Assembly: GCA_044236545.1 (NCBI GenBank)
Contig: JBIIGI010000001.1
Span: 16,423 to 80,422, forward strand
Direction: 5' to 3'
Source: UBA6821 sp044236545
Lineage (GTDB): Bacteria; Verrucomicrobiota; Verrucomicrobiia; Chthoniobacterales; UBA6821
Length of the DNA: 64,000 nucleotides
The notes beneath the pieces were generated by a model, which worked only from the letters and a program-made list of their open reading frames with translations, searched no databases and had not been told where the DNA came from. Position 1 is the stretch's first letter. Each line of letters begins with the position of its first letter. The position numbers were made by a program, and so were the translations under genes. Below are positions 18,210-27,065 of the stretch, piece after piece.

Positions 18210-19315
18210 GCGATCCGGCATCCCTGAAACACACTCCGCTGGAATCCGCCCATGTGGCCTGCGGTGCACGCATGGTCGAGTTCGGCGGCTGGTTCATGCC
18301 GGTCCAGTATTCCGGCATCATGGACGAGCACAAGGCCGTGCGCTCCGCCTCTGGAATGTTCGACATCTCCCACATGGGTGAGGTGACCGTGGAGGGTCCG
18401 GGTGTCGTTGCCTGGCTCGAGAGCCTGCTCACCAACCGCGTGGGAAAGCTCGGCCTCACGCGCGGCCAATACACCCTGATGCTCGATGCGAAGGGGGGCG
18501 TGATCGACGACCTGATCATCTATCGCAATGGAGAGATGTCCTATTTTCTGGTTATCAATGGTGCCTGTCGTGATCTCGATTTGGAGTGGATGCGCTCCCG
18601 TCTCCCCGCCGACGGCTCGGTGGTGCTGAAGGATCAGGGGGATGATTATGCGGCGATCGCGCTTCAGGGGCCCGATTCCGAAAAGATCCTCAGGTCACTC
18701 TATCCTGCCTGCGAGGTGCCTAAGCGCAACGGGATCGCCCCCCTGACCTCATCGACCGCAGCTGTTTCCCCGCTGGTTGCCCGCACGGGATACACAGGTG
18801 AGGATGGCTTCGAGCTTTTTGTCCCCGTGGCTGATGGCATTGCCCTCTGGGAGAGTCTGCTGGCCGCCGGTGTGAAGCCATGCGGGCTCGGTTCCCGCGA
18901 CACCCTCAGGCTCGAGATGGGGTATCCGCTCAACGGCTCCGACCTCTCGCGTGACCGCACGCCACTGGAAGCCGGCCTTGATAAGTTCACCGGCATCGAT
19001 GATCCCGAGAAAGGTGACTTCTCAGGTCGTAAGGCCTTGGAGAGCCAGCGCGCGGTGGGACTTCCCTCACGGCTGACACCGCTGAAGATGACCGTCTCCG
19101 GCCCCCCGATGCGCTCCCATTATGCGGTGTTCGCGGGTGATTCGCAGATCGGCGAGACCTGCAGCGGGGCCCTCTCCCCAAGCCTGGGTGAGGGGATCGC
19201 GATGGCCTACCTGCCACCTTCGTATAGGGTTCCCGGAACGGCCGTGGAAATTGAGGTGCGTGGCCGCCGTTACGCCGCTACGATCACGACTCTTCCGTTT
19301 TACAAGAAACCCTGA
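18206..19315 (+). CDS. gcvT: Glycine cleavage system T protein (aminomethyltransferase)
   Basis: GcvT transfers the aminomethyl carbon from lipoyl-GcvH to tetrahydrofolate, releasing ammonia. The 369-residue protein has FGGWFMPVQYSGIMDEHKAVR, MFDISHMGE, LVARTGYTGEDGFEL and GLGSRDTLRLEMGYPL. The C-terminal barrel ends GRRYAATITTLPFYKKP. Its ATG overlaps the speA stop by 4 bp. Because it starts inside the coding end of speA, there is no room for a glycine riboswitch here. Confidence 0.97.
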   Translation: MSDPASLKHTPLESAHVACGARMVEFGGWFMPVQYSGIMDEHKAVRSASGMFDISHMGEVTVEGPGVVAWLESLLTNRVGKLGLTRGQYTLMLDAKGGVIDDLIIYRNGEMSYFLVINGACRDLDLEWMRSRLPADGSVVLKDQGDDYAAIALQGPDSEKILRSLYPACEVPKRNGIAPLTSSTAAVSPLVARTGYTGEDGFELFVPVADGIALWESLLAAGVKPCGLGSRDTLRLEMGYPLNGSDLSRDRTPLEAGLDKFTGIDDPEKGDFSGRKALESQRAVGLPSRLTPLKMTVSGPPMRSHYAVFAGDSQIGETCSGALSPSLGEGIAMAYLPPSYRVPGTAVEIEVRGRRYAATITTLPFYKKP

Positions 19316-19352
19316 ATCCACCCTTCCCAACCGACCCAACCCGACCATTGCC

Positions 19353-19730
19353 ATGAACGTTCCCGCCGATCTCCGCTACGCAAAGACCCACGAATGGATC
19401 CGGGTCGAAGGTGACACCGTGACCGTCGGGATCACCGACCATGCCCAGGCCGAGCTCACCGACATCGTCTATGCCGAGCCCCCGAAGGTTGGTGCCGAGG
19501 TGAAGGCCGGAGCCACCGCCGCGGTTGTCGAGTCGGTCAAGGCCGCCAGTGACATCTACTCTCCCCTCAGCGGAACGGTGACCGAGGTGAATGCCGAACT
19601 TTCCGCCAATCCCGCCCTGCTCAACACCGATCCCTTCGGTCAGGGATGGATCTACAGGATGAAGGCCTCCAGTCCCGCCGAAGCGGAGGCGCTTCTCACT
19701 CCCGAAGCCTACACCGCCCAGATCTCCTGA
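19353..19730 (+). CDS. gcvH: Glycine cleavage system H protein
   Basis: A 125-residue lipoyl carrier that shuttles the aminomethyl group among GcvP, GcvT and lipoamide dehydrogenase. YAKTHEWIRVEGDTVTVGIT opens it, and the lipoylation site is Lys63 in VVESVKAASDIYSP. The ATG at 19353 gives the family N-terminus; the frame itself opens earlier, inside gcvT in another phase. Its TGA shares one base with the gcvP ATG. Confidence 0.97.
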   Translation: MNVPADLRYAKTHEWIRVEGDTVTVGITDHAQAELTDIVYAEPPKVGAEVKAGATAAVVESVKAASDIYSPLSGTVTEVNAELSANPALLNTDPFGQGWIYRMKASSPAEAEALLTPEAYTAQIS

Positions 19731-22597
19731 TGAGCGCGGCTTCGGGACTCAACGATCTTGACAAAGTTTTCCGGCTCGGACGCTTCACCCGCCGTCATCT
19801 CGGTTCCGAGAACGAGGGCATCGGAGCGATGCTCTCCACGCTGGGATGCTCCACGCTTGAGGATCTGATCGCAAAGACCGTCCCCTCCGGGATCCGTCTG
19901 AAGCGCCAGCTTGATCTGCCCGCGGCTCTCTCCGAGGAGGAGGCGCTGGCCGAACTGCAGGGAATCGCCTCGCAGAACGAGAATCGCCCCACCTACATCG
20001 GCATGGGGTATAACGGAACGCATCTCCCCGCCGTGATCCGCAGGAACATCCTCGAGAATCCCGGCTGGTACACCGCCTACACTCCTTATCAGGCGGAGAT
20101 CTCCCAAGGACGCATGGAGGCGCTCGTGAATTTCCAGACCATGGTCTGCGACCTGACCGGGATGGCGATCGCGAATGCCTCGATGCTCGACGAGGCCACG
20201 GCCGCCGCCGAGGCGATGGCCATGTGCCACGACCTCAAGGGGCAGGGGGGCGCCTCCCGCTTCTTTGTTTCCGAGGGGTGCCATCCCCAGACCATCTCCC
20301 TGCTGCGGACCCGCACAGAGCCCATAGGCATCGAGTTGATCGTCGGCGGGATCCACGACGTTCCCAATGACGGTCTCTGCGGCGGCATCGTGCAGTACCC
20401 CGCCACTGACGGGACGATCTCCGATCCGAAGCCCCTGATCGACGCGATCCATGCCGCGGGCGGGCTTGCCGTGGTTGCTAGCGACCCACTTGCACTGGTC
20501 CTGTTCAAGGCCCCCGGAGAGTTCGGTGCCGACATCGTTGTCGGATCGACCCAGCGCTTCGGAGTCCCGATGGGATACGGTGGCCCTCACGCGGCCTACC
20601 TCGCCGTGCGCGACGAATTCAAGCGCCGCCTGCCCGGACGCCTGGTCGGCATCTCCCGCGACGCCGACGGCAACCCCGCCTACCGACTCACGCTCCAGAC
20701 CCGAGAGCAGCACATCCGCCGCGAGAAGGCGACGAGCAACATCTGCACCGCCCAGGTCCTCCTCGCCGTCATCGCCTCGATGTACGCCGTTTATCACGGC
20801 CCCAAGGGACTGCGCGAGATCGCCGAGAGGGTTCATCTTCAGGCGCTCAAGCTTGCGGCCTCGCTGGCCAAGGCGGGATGGCAGGTTTCCAAGGGTCCCT
20901 TCTTCGACACCGTCTGCGTCACGATGACCCCGGCGGAGTCGGCATCACTCCGTTCCCGCGCGGAGCATGTCGGCATCAATCTCCGCTACCTCGGCGAGAC
21001 CGCCGTGACCGTCTCCCTCGACGAGACCACCGCTTCGGTCGACCACCTTGCCGATCTCTTCGGCACCGTGCCGGGGAATGCCGTCAACGACGCGCTCGCT
21101 TGGCAGACGCCTGATGCCCTGCGCCGCTCGACGCCGATCCTCACCCATCCGGTCTTCAACTCCTACCACACCGAGACCGAGATGCTGCGTTACCTGCGCC
21201 GCCTCGAGGCCAAGGATCTCTCGCTGACCACCTCCATGATCCCGCTCGGATCATGCACGATGAAGCTCAACGCGACCTCCGAGATGCTCCCCGTTACCTG
21301 GGAGAAGATCGGGGGACTGCACCCCTTCGTGCCGGTCTCCCAAGCCAAGGGGTACGCCGTCATGTTCCGCCAGCTCGAGCAGTGGCTCTCCGAGGTCACC
21401 GGATTCCATGCCGTCTCCCTCCAGCCCAATGCCGGCTCTCAGGGGGAGTATGCTGGGCTTCTTGTGATCCGCGCCTACCACAGGTCGCGCGGTGACCATC
21501 ACCGGAACGTCTGCCTGATCCCCACCTCCGCCCACGGCACCAATCCCGCAAGTGCCGCGATGGTCGGCATGGAAATCGTCGGCGTCGCCTGCGACGACGA
21601 GGGGAATGTCGACGTCGCGGACCTGAAGGCCAAGATCGCCGCGCATCGCGACCGGCTCTCCGCCCTCATGGTCACTTATCCCTCGACCCATGGTGTCTTT
21701 GAGTCACACATCAAGGAGATCTGCGCGATGATCCATGAGGCCGGAGGACAGGTCTACATGGACGGGGCCAACATGAATGCCCAGGTTGGTCTTTGCAGTC
21801 CCGGCGACATCGGGGCCGATGTCTGCCACCTCAATCTTCACAAGACTTTCTGCATCCCTCACGGCGGCGGCGGTCCCGGCGTCGGCCCGATCGGTGTCGC
21901 CGAGCATCTCGTCCCCTTCCTTCCCGGACACTCCGTGATCCCGACCGGCGGATCGCAGGCCGTGACCGAAGTGAGCGCCGCCCCCTGGGGAAGTGCCAGC
22001 ATCCTGGTCATCAGCTGGATGTATCTCCGCATGATGGGGCCGGATGGTCTCGCCATGGCCAGTGCCCTTTCTATCCTCAATGGCAACTACATCGCCAAGC
22101 GTCTCGAGACCTTCTTCCCCGTCCTCTACAAGGGTGAGAATGGCACTGTCGCCCACGAGTGCATCCTCGATTTCCGCGAGTGGAAGACCCGCGCCGGCGT
22201 CGAGGTCGAGGACATCGCCAAGCGCCTCATGGATTTCGGCTTCCATGCCCCGACGATGAGCTGGCCCGTCCCCGGCACCCTCATGGTTGAACCGACCGAG
22301 AGCGAGTCCAAGGAGGAACTCGACCGCTTCTGCGACGCCATGATCGTGATCCACGGCGAACTCACCTCCATCGAGAAGGGGTCACTCGACCGCGACGATA
22401 ACCCCCTCAAGCGTGCTCCCCATACAGCCGCCACCGTCACCTCCGACGACTGGACTAGGCCCTATTCACGCCAGCAGGCCGCATGGCCGGCTCCCTGGCT
22501 CAGGAACCACAAGTTTTGGCCGTCGGTGTCGAGGGTGGATAATGTGTATGGGGATAGGAATATTTTCTGCTCCTGTTTGCCCGTTGTCCAGTGGTAG
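19730..22597 (+). CDS. gcvP: Glycine dehydrogenase (decarboxylating), P protein
   Basis: GcvP decarboxylates glycine with PLP and loads the remaining group onto GcvH. This is the single-chain form (955 residues), not the two-subunit form. Seen are RRHLGSENEG near the N-terminus, MGYNGTHLPAVIRRNILENPGWYTAYTPYQAEISQGR-type P-protein sequence, and the PLP lysine in NLHKTFCIPHGGGGPG (Lys705). The start ATG 19730 overlaps the gcvH stop by one base. The C-terminus (GDRNIFCSCLPV) is complete. Confidence 0.97.
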   Translation: MSAASGLNDLDKVFRLGRFTRRHLGSENEGIGAMLSTLGCSTLEDLIAKTVPSGIRLKRQLDLPAALSEEEALAELQGIASQNENRPTYIGMGYNGTHLPAVIRRNILENPGWYTAYTPYQAEISQGRMEALVNFQTMVCDLTGMAIANASMLDEATAAAEAMAMCHDLKGQGGASRFFVSEGCHPQTISLLRTRTEPIGIELIVGGIHDVPNDGLCGGIVQYPATDGTISDPKPLIDAIHAAGGLAVVASDPLALVLFKAPGEFGADIVVGSTQRFGVPMGYGGPHAAYLAVRDEFKRRLPGRLVGISRDADGNPAYRLTLQTREQHIRREKATSNICTAQVLLAVIASMYAVYHGPKGLREIAERVHLQALKLAASLAKAGWQVSKGPFFDTVCVTMTPAESASLRSRAEHVGINLRYLGETAVTVSLDETTASVDHLADLFGTVPGNAVNDALAWQTPDALRRSTPILTHPVFNSYHTETEMLRYLRRLEAKDLSLTTSMIPLGSCTMKLNATSEMLPVTWEKIGGLHPFVPVSQAKGYAVMFRQLEQWLSEVTGFHAVSLQPNAGSQGEYAGLLVIRAYHRSRGDHHRNVCLIPTSAHGTNPASAAMVGMEIVGVACDDEGNVDVADLKAKIAAHRDRLSALMVTYPSTHGVFESHIKEICAMIHEAGGQVYMDGANMNAQVGLCSPGDIGADVCHLNLHKTFCIPHGGGGPGVGPIGVAEHLVPFLPGHSVIPTGGSQAVTEVSAAPWGSASILVISWMYLRMMGPDGLAMASALSILNGNYIAKRLETFFPVLYKGENGTVAHECILDFREWKTRAGVEVEDIAKRLMDFGFHAPTMSWPVPGTLMVEPTESESKEELDRFCDAMIVIHGELTSIEKGSLDRDDNPLKRAPHTAATVTSDDWTRPYSRQQAAWPAPWLRNHKFWPSVSRVDNVYGDRNIFCSCLPVVQW

Positions 22598-22907
22598 GCA
22601 TGGGATTTTGAACGGCACTTTGCTGCCGCAATGCGCTGCCGCCCCCGTATCTCGAAAATGATGTAGGCTTTGGAGATCAGCGGCACTGATGCCGTTGGTA
22701 ACCAGATCCCAGAGGGGGCCGGCCGGCCCCCTCTGGGGGCATCGGTGAGGTTGATTCGCCCCGGCACGTTTTTAGTGCGTCCGTTAGCTGAACCCTCCGA
22801 TGCTTTTGGTTCGAACTTGAACAGTTGCCTGAACCCTCCGAGAGCCAAGGCTCAAGGAGAGAGAGTTCGACTGCAACTTTTTCCCGCTGCTGGTGTTCTT
22901 GCTGGTG
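22598..22907. other. Intergenic region gcvP to DUF1800 gene
   Basis: About 310 bases without a credible gene. It holds a perfect 30-bp palindrome (22708-22737, listed separately) and a 13-bp direct repeat ctgaaccctccga at 22788-22800 and 22829-22841. The coding frame of the next gene is open from 22833 but has only GTG 22893 and ATG 22908 as ordinary starts. Confidence 0.6.
22708..22737. repeat. Perfect 30-bp GC-rich palindrome
   Basis: The arms cccagagggggccgg (22708-22722) and ccggccccctctggg (22723-22737) are perfect inverted copies with no spacer. It lies 111 bp after the gcvP stop. There is no following T-tract, so it is not a classical intrinsic terminator. It could be a protein-binding site, a cruciform, or a Rho-type transcript end-protecting stem. 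Confidence 0.75.
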
Positions 22908-24335
22908 ATGCTCTCACCCATTCCAGAGAAGCGCTGGGATCGCACGCTCGCCGCTCACCTGCTCAATAGGGCCGGTTTCGGCGGGACGCCGGATCAGGTC
23001 GATCAACTGGTTGCCATGGGGCCCCGCAAGGCGGTGGATTCGTTTCTGGATGTGGATGACGAGAGCCCCCTTTTTCCGATTCCCAACCTGCTTGATCCTC
23101 CTGCCAGGCTTCTCTTTAAACAGCGTGAAAAGGATGCCCCCACGGTGGAGGAGAAGCAGGCCGTCCGCAAGGAACTCAATCAGGCCAACGCTTTATCCAT
23201 GATCGATCTGAGGATCTGGTGGTTGAACCGGATGAGGTACTCCTTCGTACCCCTGCTGGAGAAGGCGACGTTCTTTTGGCATGGGCATTTCGCCACGAGC
23301 AACCAGAAGGTCAACGATCCTTTCCTGATGTGGTATCAGAACGATACCCTCCGTAGGCACGCCCTTGGGAAGTTTCCCGATCTTCTCAAGGCGATGTCCC
23401 GTGATCCCGCGATGATCCGGTGGCTCGATCTGGGCCAGAGCCGCAAGAATCATCCCAACGAAAACTTCGCCCGCGAAGTCATGGAACTCTTCTCGCTGGG
23501 CGAGGGGAATTACACCGAGAAAGACATCCAGGAATCCTCCCGCGCCTTCACCGGTTACAGGATTAAGCCGGAGACGGGTGCCTTTTACTTTCAGAAACGT
23601 GACTTCGACGCCACCCCGAAGACCTTCTTAGGAAAGACGGGACCGTTCACCGGCGATGACATCATCGATATCATTGTCGCGCAACCTCAGTGCGCGCGAT
23701 TTATCGGAAAGAAGCTCTGGAGCTTTTTCGTCGCTACCGATCCTCCCGAGGAGGTCGTTTCGGCTGTTGCCGATCTCCTTCTCTCCAACGGATATGATAT
23801 CGGAGAGACCCTGCGGAGGATCTTCGGAAGCGCCTCCTTCTATTCCAGTCGCATCATCCACCACCAGATCAAGGGGCCTGTCCAGTGGATGATCCAGAGC
23901 ACTCGGATGCTCGAGATCCCGTTGCCCGATCAGAGCGTCCTGGAGAATTCCCTCTCCATGCTGGGGCAGGTGATCTTCTCCCCGCCCAACGTGAAGGGTT
24001 GGGATGGCGGACGCGCCTGGATCAGTGCCTCAAGCCTTCTCTACCGTTACAATCTGGCCTCTTACCTCCTCAGTGGCAAAGCCCGCATCCTCGGCGGTGG
24101 CAGCGGGAAGACAGCGGTCATTCCCTTGGAAAAGATCGCGCCGCAGGAACTGCGCATCGATGCGGACCGATTACTGGATCATCTTGCCTTCAGGATTTTC
24201 AATTATTCCATTCTCCCCAAGGAAAGGGCGACCTATCTCACCTTCCTGCAGAAGCAGGCGGCTCCCTATTCCGACACCGTGGTCCGTGATCTCATGCAGA
24301 TCATGATGAGCACGCCGGAATACCAGCTCAATTAA
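22908..24335 (+). CDS. DUF1800 family protein
   Basis: RWDRTLAAHLLNRAGFGGTPDQVDQLVAMGP is the hallmark opening of DUF1800. MALWWLNRM-type sequence (LRIWWLNRMRYSFVP), FFWHGHFATSN, NFAREVMELFSLGEGNYTEKDI and FSPPNVKGWDGGRAW follow. DUF1800 genes are almost always beside a DUF1501 gene, as here (164 bp apart, same strand). The family is common in Planctomycetes and Verrucomicrobia and remains uncharacterised. The start may instead be GTG 22893; no clear signal peptide or Shine-Dalgarno decides it. Confidence 0.88.
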   Translation: MLSPIPEKRWDRTLAAHLLNRAGFGGTPDQVDQLVAMGPRKAVDSFLDVDDESPLFPIPNLLDPPARLLFKQREKDAPTVEEKQAVRKELNQANALSMIDLRIWWLNRMRYSFVPLLEKATFFWHGHFATSNQKVNDPFLMWYQNDTLRRHALGKFPDLLKAMSRDPAMIRWLDLGQSRKNHPNENFAREVMELFSLGEGNYTEKDIQESSRAFTGYRIKPETGAFYFQKRDFDATPKTFLGKTGPFTGDDIIDIIVAQPQCARFIGKKLWSFFVATDPPEEVVSAVADLLLSNGYDIGETLRRIFGSASFYSSRIIHHQIKGPVQWMIQSTRMLEIPLPDQSVLENSLSMLGQVIFSPPNVKGWDGGRAWISASSLLYRYNLASYLLSGKARILGGGSGKTAVIPLEKIAPQELRIDADRLLDHLAFRIFNYSILPKERATYLTFLQKQAAPYSDTVVRDLMQIMMSTPEYQLN

Positions 24336-24499
24336 TGGGTAATGATAAAAAGAGAGAATCAACCCATGGCGCCCACCCAAAGTCCGTGCCAACCTATCTT
24401 TAGGAGCCGCTGTCTCCTAACAGCCTCCCTGCCGGCTCACCTCAGTACCCCTTTCACGTTTAACCTTCCCCTGCTCCGCCTCTCCACCCCCACCAATCC

Positions 24500-25834
24500 A
24501 TGAAAACCCCCAAGGAACAACCGCTCCATACGCGAAGAGAGTTTCTCAGGACTTCCGTTCTGGGTGGGGCCTTGGCATCCACGGTGCCGCTCTTTCTGGA
24601 GAAGACCTTTCTCTGCCTCGACACCATGGCGGCGGCAACAACCGGTCAGATCACCACCGGGAAAGATGGGACCATCCTTGTGCTGCTCCAGCTTGCCGGT
24701 GGGAACGACGGGCTCAACACGCTGGTCCCGTTTGGAGACGACGCCTACTACAAGGCTCGTCCCCGTATCGCGCTACCCCAAAAGGATATCCTCTCGATCT
24801 CCGACTATGCGGGTCTCCATCCCAAGCTGACGGGGTTGCACACCCTCTACGGCGAAGGAAATCTCGCCATGATCCAGGGCGTGGGCTATCCGAATCCGAA
24901 CCGATCCCATTTCCGTTCCACCGAGATCTGGCAGACCGCCAGTGATGCGGAAAAAAACGAGTCGGAGGGATGGCTGGGCCGCTACTTCGACAACTGCTGT
25001 AATGGTGCCGATCCCTCCATGGTGGGGATTGCCGTGGCCGGGCAGACGCCTCAGGCCTTTGCATCGCCGAATCCAAAGGGGATCGCTTTCAGCAATCCCC
25101 AGCAGTTCCGCTACATGAGCGAGGCGGCCAGCGATCCTTCCTCCGCAGACAGATTGATGAGGGAAATGAACCAACCCGCCGCCGAGCATTCCTCTCTGAC
25201 TGAAAATGCCGGCGGATCCATCGGGATGCTCTCCGGGCCCGCTGATAACGACGGCAGCACGGTCGAGTTTCTCCAGCGGACGGCACTCGGTGCACAGATG
25301 AGCAGCGACAGGATCGTGGAGATCACGCGGATGACAAAAAGCAGCGTGAACTACCCGACCTCACAACTCGGGATTAGACTCAACCTCGTCTCCCGTCTGA
25401 TTGCCGGGGGGCTTCCCACCCGCGTGTACTATGTGTCGCAGGGCGGGTTCGACACGCACGCCAACCAACTTCCAGCGCACGAGCGCCTCATGACGGATCT
25501 GAACGCCGCTATCTCCTCGTTCGTGGCAGACCTCAAGGCCCAGGGGAATTTCAACAGGGTCCTCATGCTTTCGTTCAGCGAATTCGGAAGGCGAGTTTCC
25601 GAGAATGCGAGCGGTGGTACCGATCACGGTGCGGCGGCCCCGCTCTTCGTTCTTGGAGGGGGAGTCAAGCCGGGGTTGTATGGGAAGTATCCTAGCCTGA
25701 CCGACCTTCATGACGGCGATCTGAAGTTCAATACCGACTTCCGCTCGGTTTACGCAACGGTACTGGAAAAATGGCTTGGAGCACCGAGCGGAGAGATCCT
25801 CGGCCGGACATTCCCACTCCTGCCATTCATTTGA
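24500..25834 (+). CDS. DUF1501 (sulfatase-like fold) protein with Tat-type signal
   Basis: The N-terminus TRREFLRTSVLGGALASTVPLF is a twin-arginine export signal. The mature part has ILVLLQLAGGNDGLNTLVPFGDDAYY, YYVSQGGFDTHANQ, FSEFGRRVSENASGGTDHGAAAPLFVLG, all DUF1501 landmarks related to the alkaline phosphatase/sulfatase fold with putative metal ligands. The partner of the DUF1800 gene upstream. The leader contains ctttcacgtttaacc (24451-24465), related to leaders elsewhere in the window. Function is undetermined. Confidence 0.9.
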   Translation: MKTPKEQPLHTRREFLRTSVLGGALASTVPLFLEKTFLCLDTMAAATTGQITTGKDGTILVLLQLAGGNDGLNTLVPFGDDAYYKARPRIALPQKDILSISDYAGLHPKLTGLHTLYGEGNLAMIQGVGYPNPNRSHFRSTEIWQTASDAEKNESEGWLGRYFDNCCNGADPSMVGIAVAGQTPQAFASPNPKGIAFSNPQQFRYMSEAASDPSSADRLMREMNQPAAEHSSLTENAGGSIGMLSGPADNDGSTVEFLQRTALGAQMSSDRIVEITRMTKSSVNYPTSQLGIRLNLVSRLIAGGLPTRVYYVSQGGFDTHANQLPAHERLMTDLNAAISSFVADLKAQGNFNRVLMLSFSEFGRRVSENASGGTDHGAAAPLFVLGGGVKPGLYGKYPSLTDLHDGDLKFNTDFRSVYATVLEKWLGAPSGEILGRTFPLLPFI

Positions 25835-25873
25835 TTCTCCTGGCCGGATGAAGCGGGAAGTAAAGTCGGTGTC

Positions 25874-27034
25874 TTATCGCGGCACTCCCCGCATGATCGT
25901 TGCCATAAAAAGGATCGCTGCAAGGAGCGGAGGAGCGTAAGGCAGAAGGACGCCCTGACTCAGAGCGAGGGGTGTTCCCGCGATGGTCAGGATGAGGAGG
26001 GTGATGGCAACACCAAGTGTTGTGGAGCGCGGGAACCGGCCTGATGCAAACAAGCCAATGATCAGGAATGCGGCGATCATCGCCTGGACGCTCAGTGGCA
26101 AACGTCCGATTGCGATGTTCTCCCGGATCCCGGCGATGCGCGATAAAAGCCCCTCATCGCCTGCCGAGCCGATCACCACGGTAGCGCCTTCCCAGAGTGT
26201 CTCGAAATCGGGACGGAGCATTCCCCGTTCCTTCTCCTCGATGCGCAGCAGGAAAAGATCCATCGGCACGACCCTGACGGGTGAGAGCGGTGGCATCACG
26301 TTCAAGGCGCCTTCAGAAAGGATGAGGGGGGCGTGATTCTGAAAAAGGAGCAATCTTCCCCCAACGAGCCAGAAGGGCCCCGTGACTTCCGACGGGAGGA
26401 GCATCTCCCACCAGATGGATCCGGCGACATCCCCGGAATCCGTGATCCTGAGAAGCGGAAACAAATATTCTCCATAAGATGAGGGGAAGGATTGCTTTCC
26501 ATCTGGAACGACTTTTCCCTTAATCCCCGGGAGCGGACTCTCCAGGTTGAGCGGTGCTGGCGGAGTGTATCTGCAGAGGGGAACGGGAAGCCAGAGACTC
26601 TGCTCCGAAGGGAGGCTACCCACGATGACCCTGATTCCGTTTTCCCGGAGGCGCCCGTGGATGGCATCCAGGAGAGTCCGTGAATCGGGATCCTTGTTCA
26701 CGTTGCCAAGGATGACAATCCGTGAGGGGTTGAGTTTTCCCAGACCACGCAGGGCCATTGCGACATCGAGGGGAGCAAGTCCTCCCCGGTCGGACACGAC
26801 CGAAAGCAGGATGGTTTTTGGAGCAGAGGGAAGGAAGCCCGAGGGGAGAAAACGGCGGGCTTGTGATACGGAGAAGGGCTCAAGCCCGAAGGCTTGCAGG
26901 AGAGCCGCCATGGCAATCAGCACGGCGCCGACATAGGCAATCCACTTTCCACGGGGGGCGCCATGTCCCTTCTTCTCCTCGCTGCCGTATGAACCCGCTG
27001 AGGGAGTATCCTCCCTGTGATCATGATGAGCCAT
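25874..27034 (-). CDS. CHASE2-like membrane protein without a recognised effector domain
   Basis: A charged, His-rich N-terminal tail precedes one membrane helix (WIAYVGAVLIAMAALLQAFGL), an extracytoplasmic region of about 240 residues, then three closing helices. LLSVVSDRGGLAPLDVAMALRGLGKLNPSRIVILG and LWEGATVVIGSAGDEGL have the shape of CHASE2 sensor domains, which are normally followed by a kinase or cyclase; here the protein ends after the helices. It follows recN at 31 bp on the same strand. The CHASE2 relation is tentative. Confidence 0.5.
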   Translation of the reverse strand: MAHHDHREDTPSAGSYGSEEKKGHGAPRGKWIAYVGAVLIAMAALLQAFGLEPFSVSQARRFLPSGFLPSAPKTILLSVVSDRGGLAPLDVAMALRGLGKLNPSRIVILGNVNKDPDSRTLLDAIHGRLRENGIRVIVGSLPSEQSLWLPVPLCRYTPPAPLNLESPLPGIKGKVVPDGKQSFPSSYGEYLFPLLRITDSGDVAGSIWWEMLLPSEVTGPFWLVGGRLLLFQNHAPLILSEGALNVMPPLSPVRVVPMDLFLLRIEEKERGMLRPDFETLWEGATVVIGSAGDEGLLSRIAGIRENIAIGRLPLSVQAMIAAFLIIGLFASGRFPRSTTLGVAITLLILTIAGTPLALSQGVLLPYAPPLLAAILFMATIMRGVPR

Positions 27035-27065
27035 GGGGTCTTCGGCTTGTCGGTCCTCCGGTCCC

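Noticed and set aside
18100..18210. Glycine riboswitch upstream of gcvT
   Set aside because: The space is the coding end of speA, with gcvT starting inside the speA stop; no aptamer could be placed.
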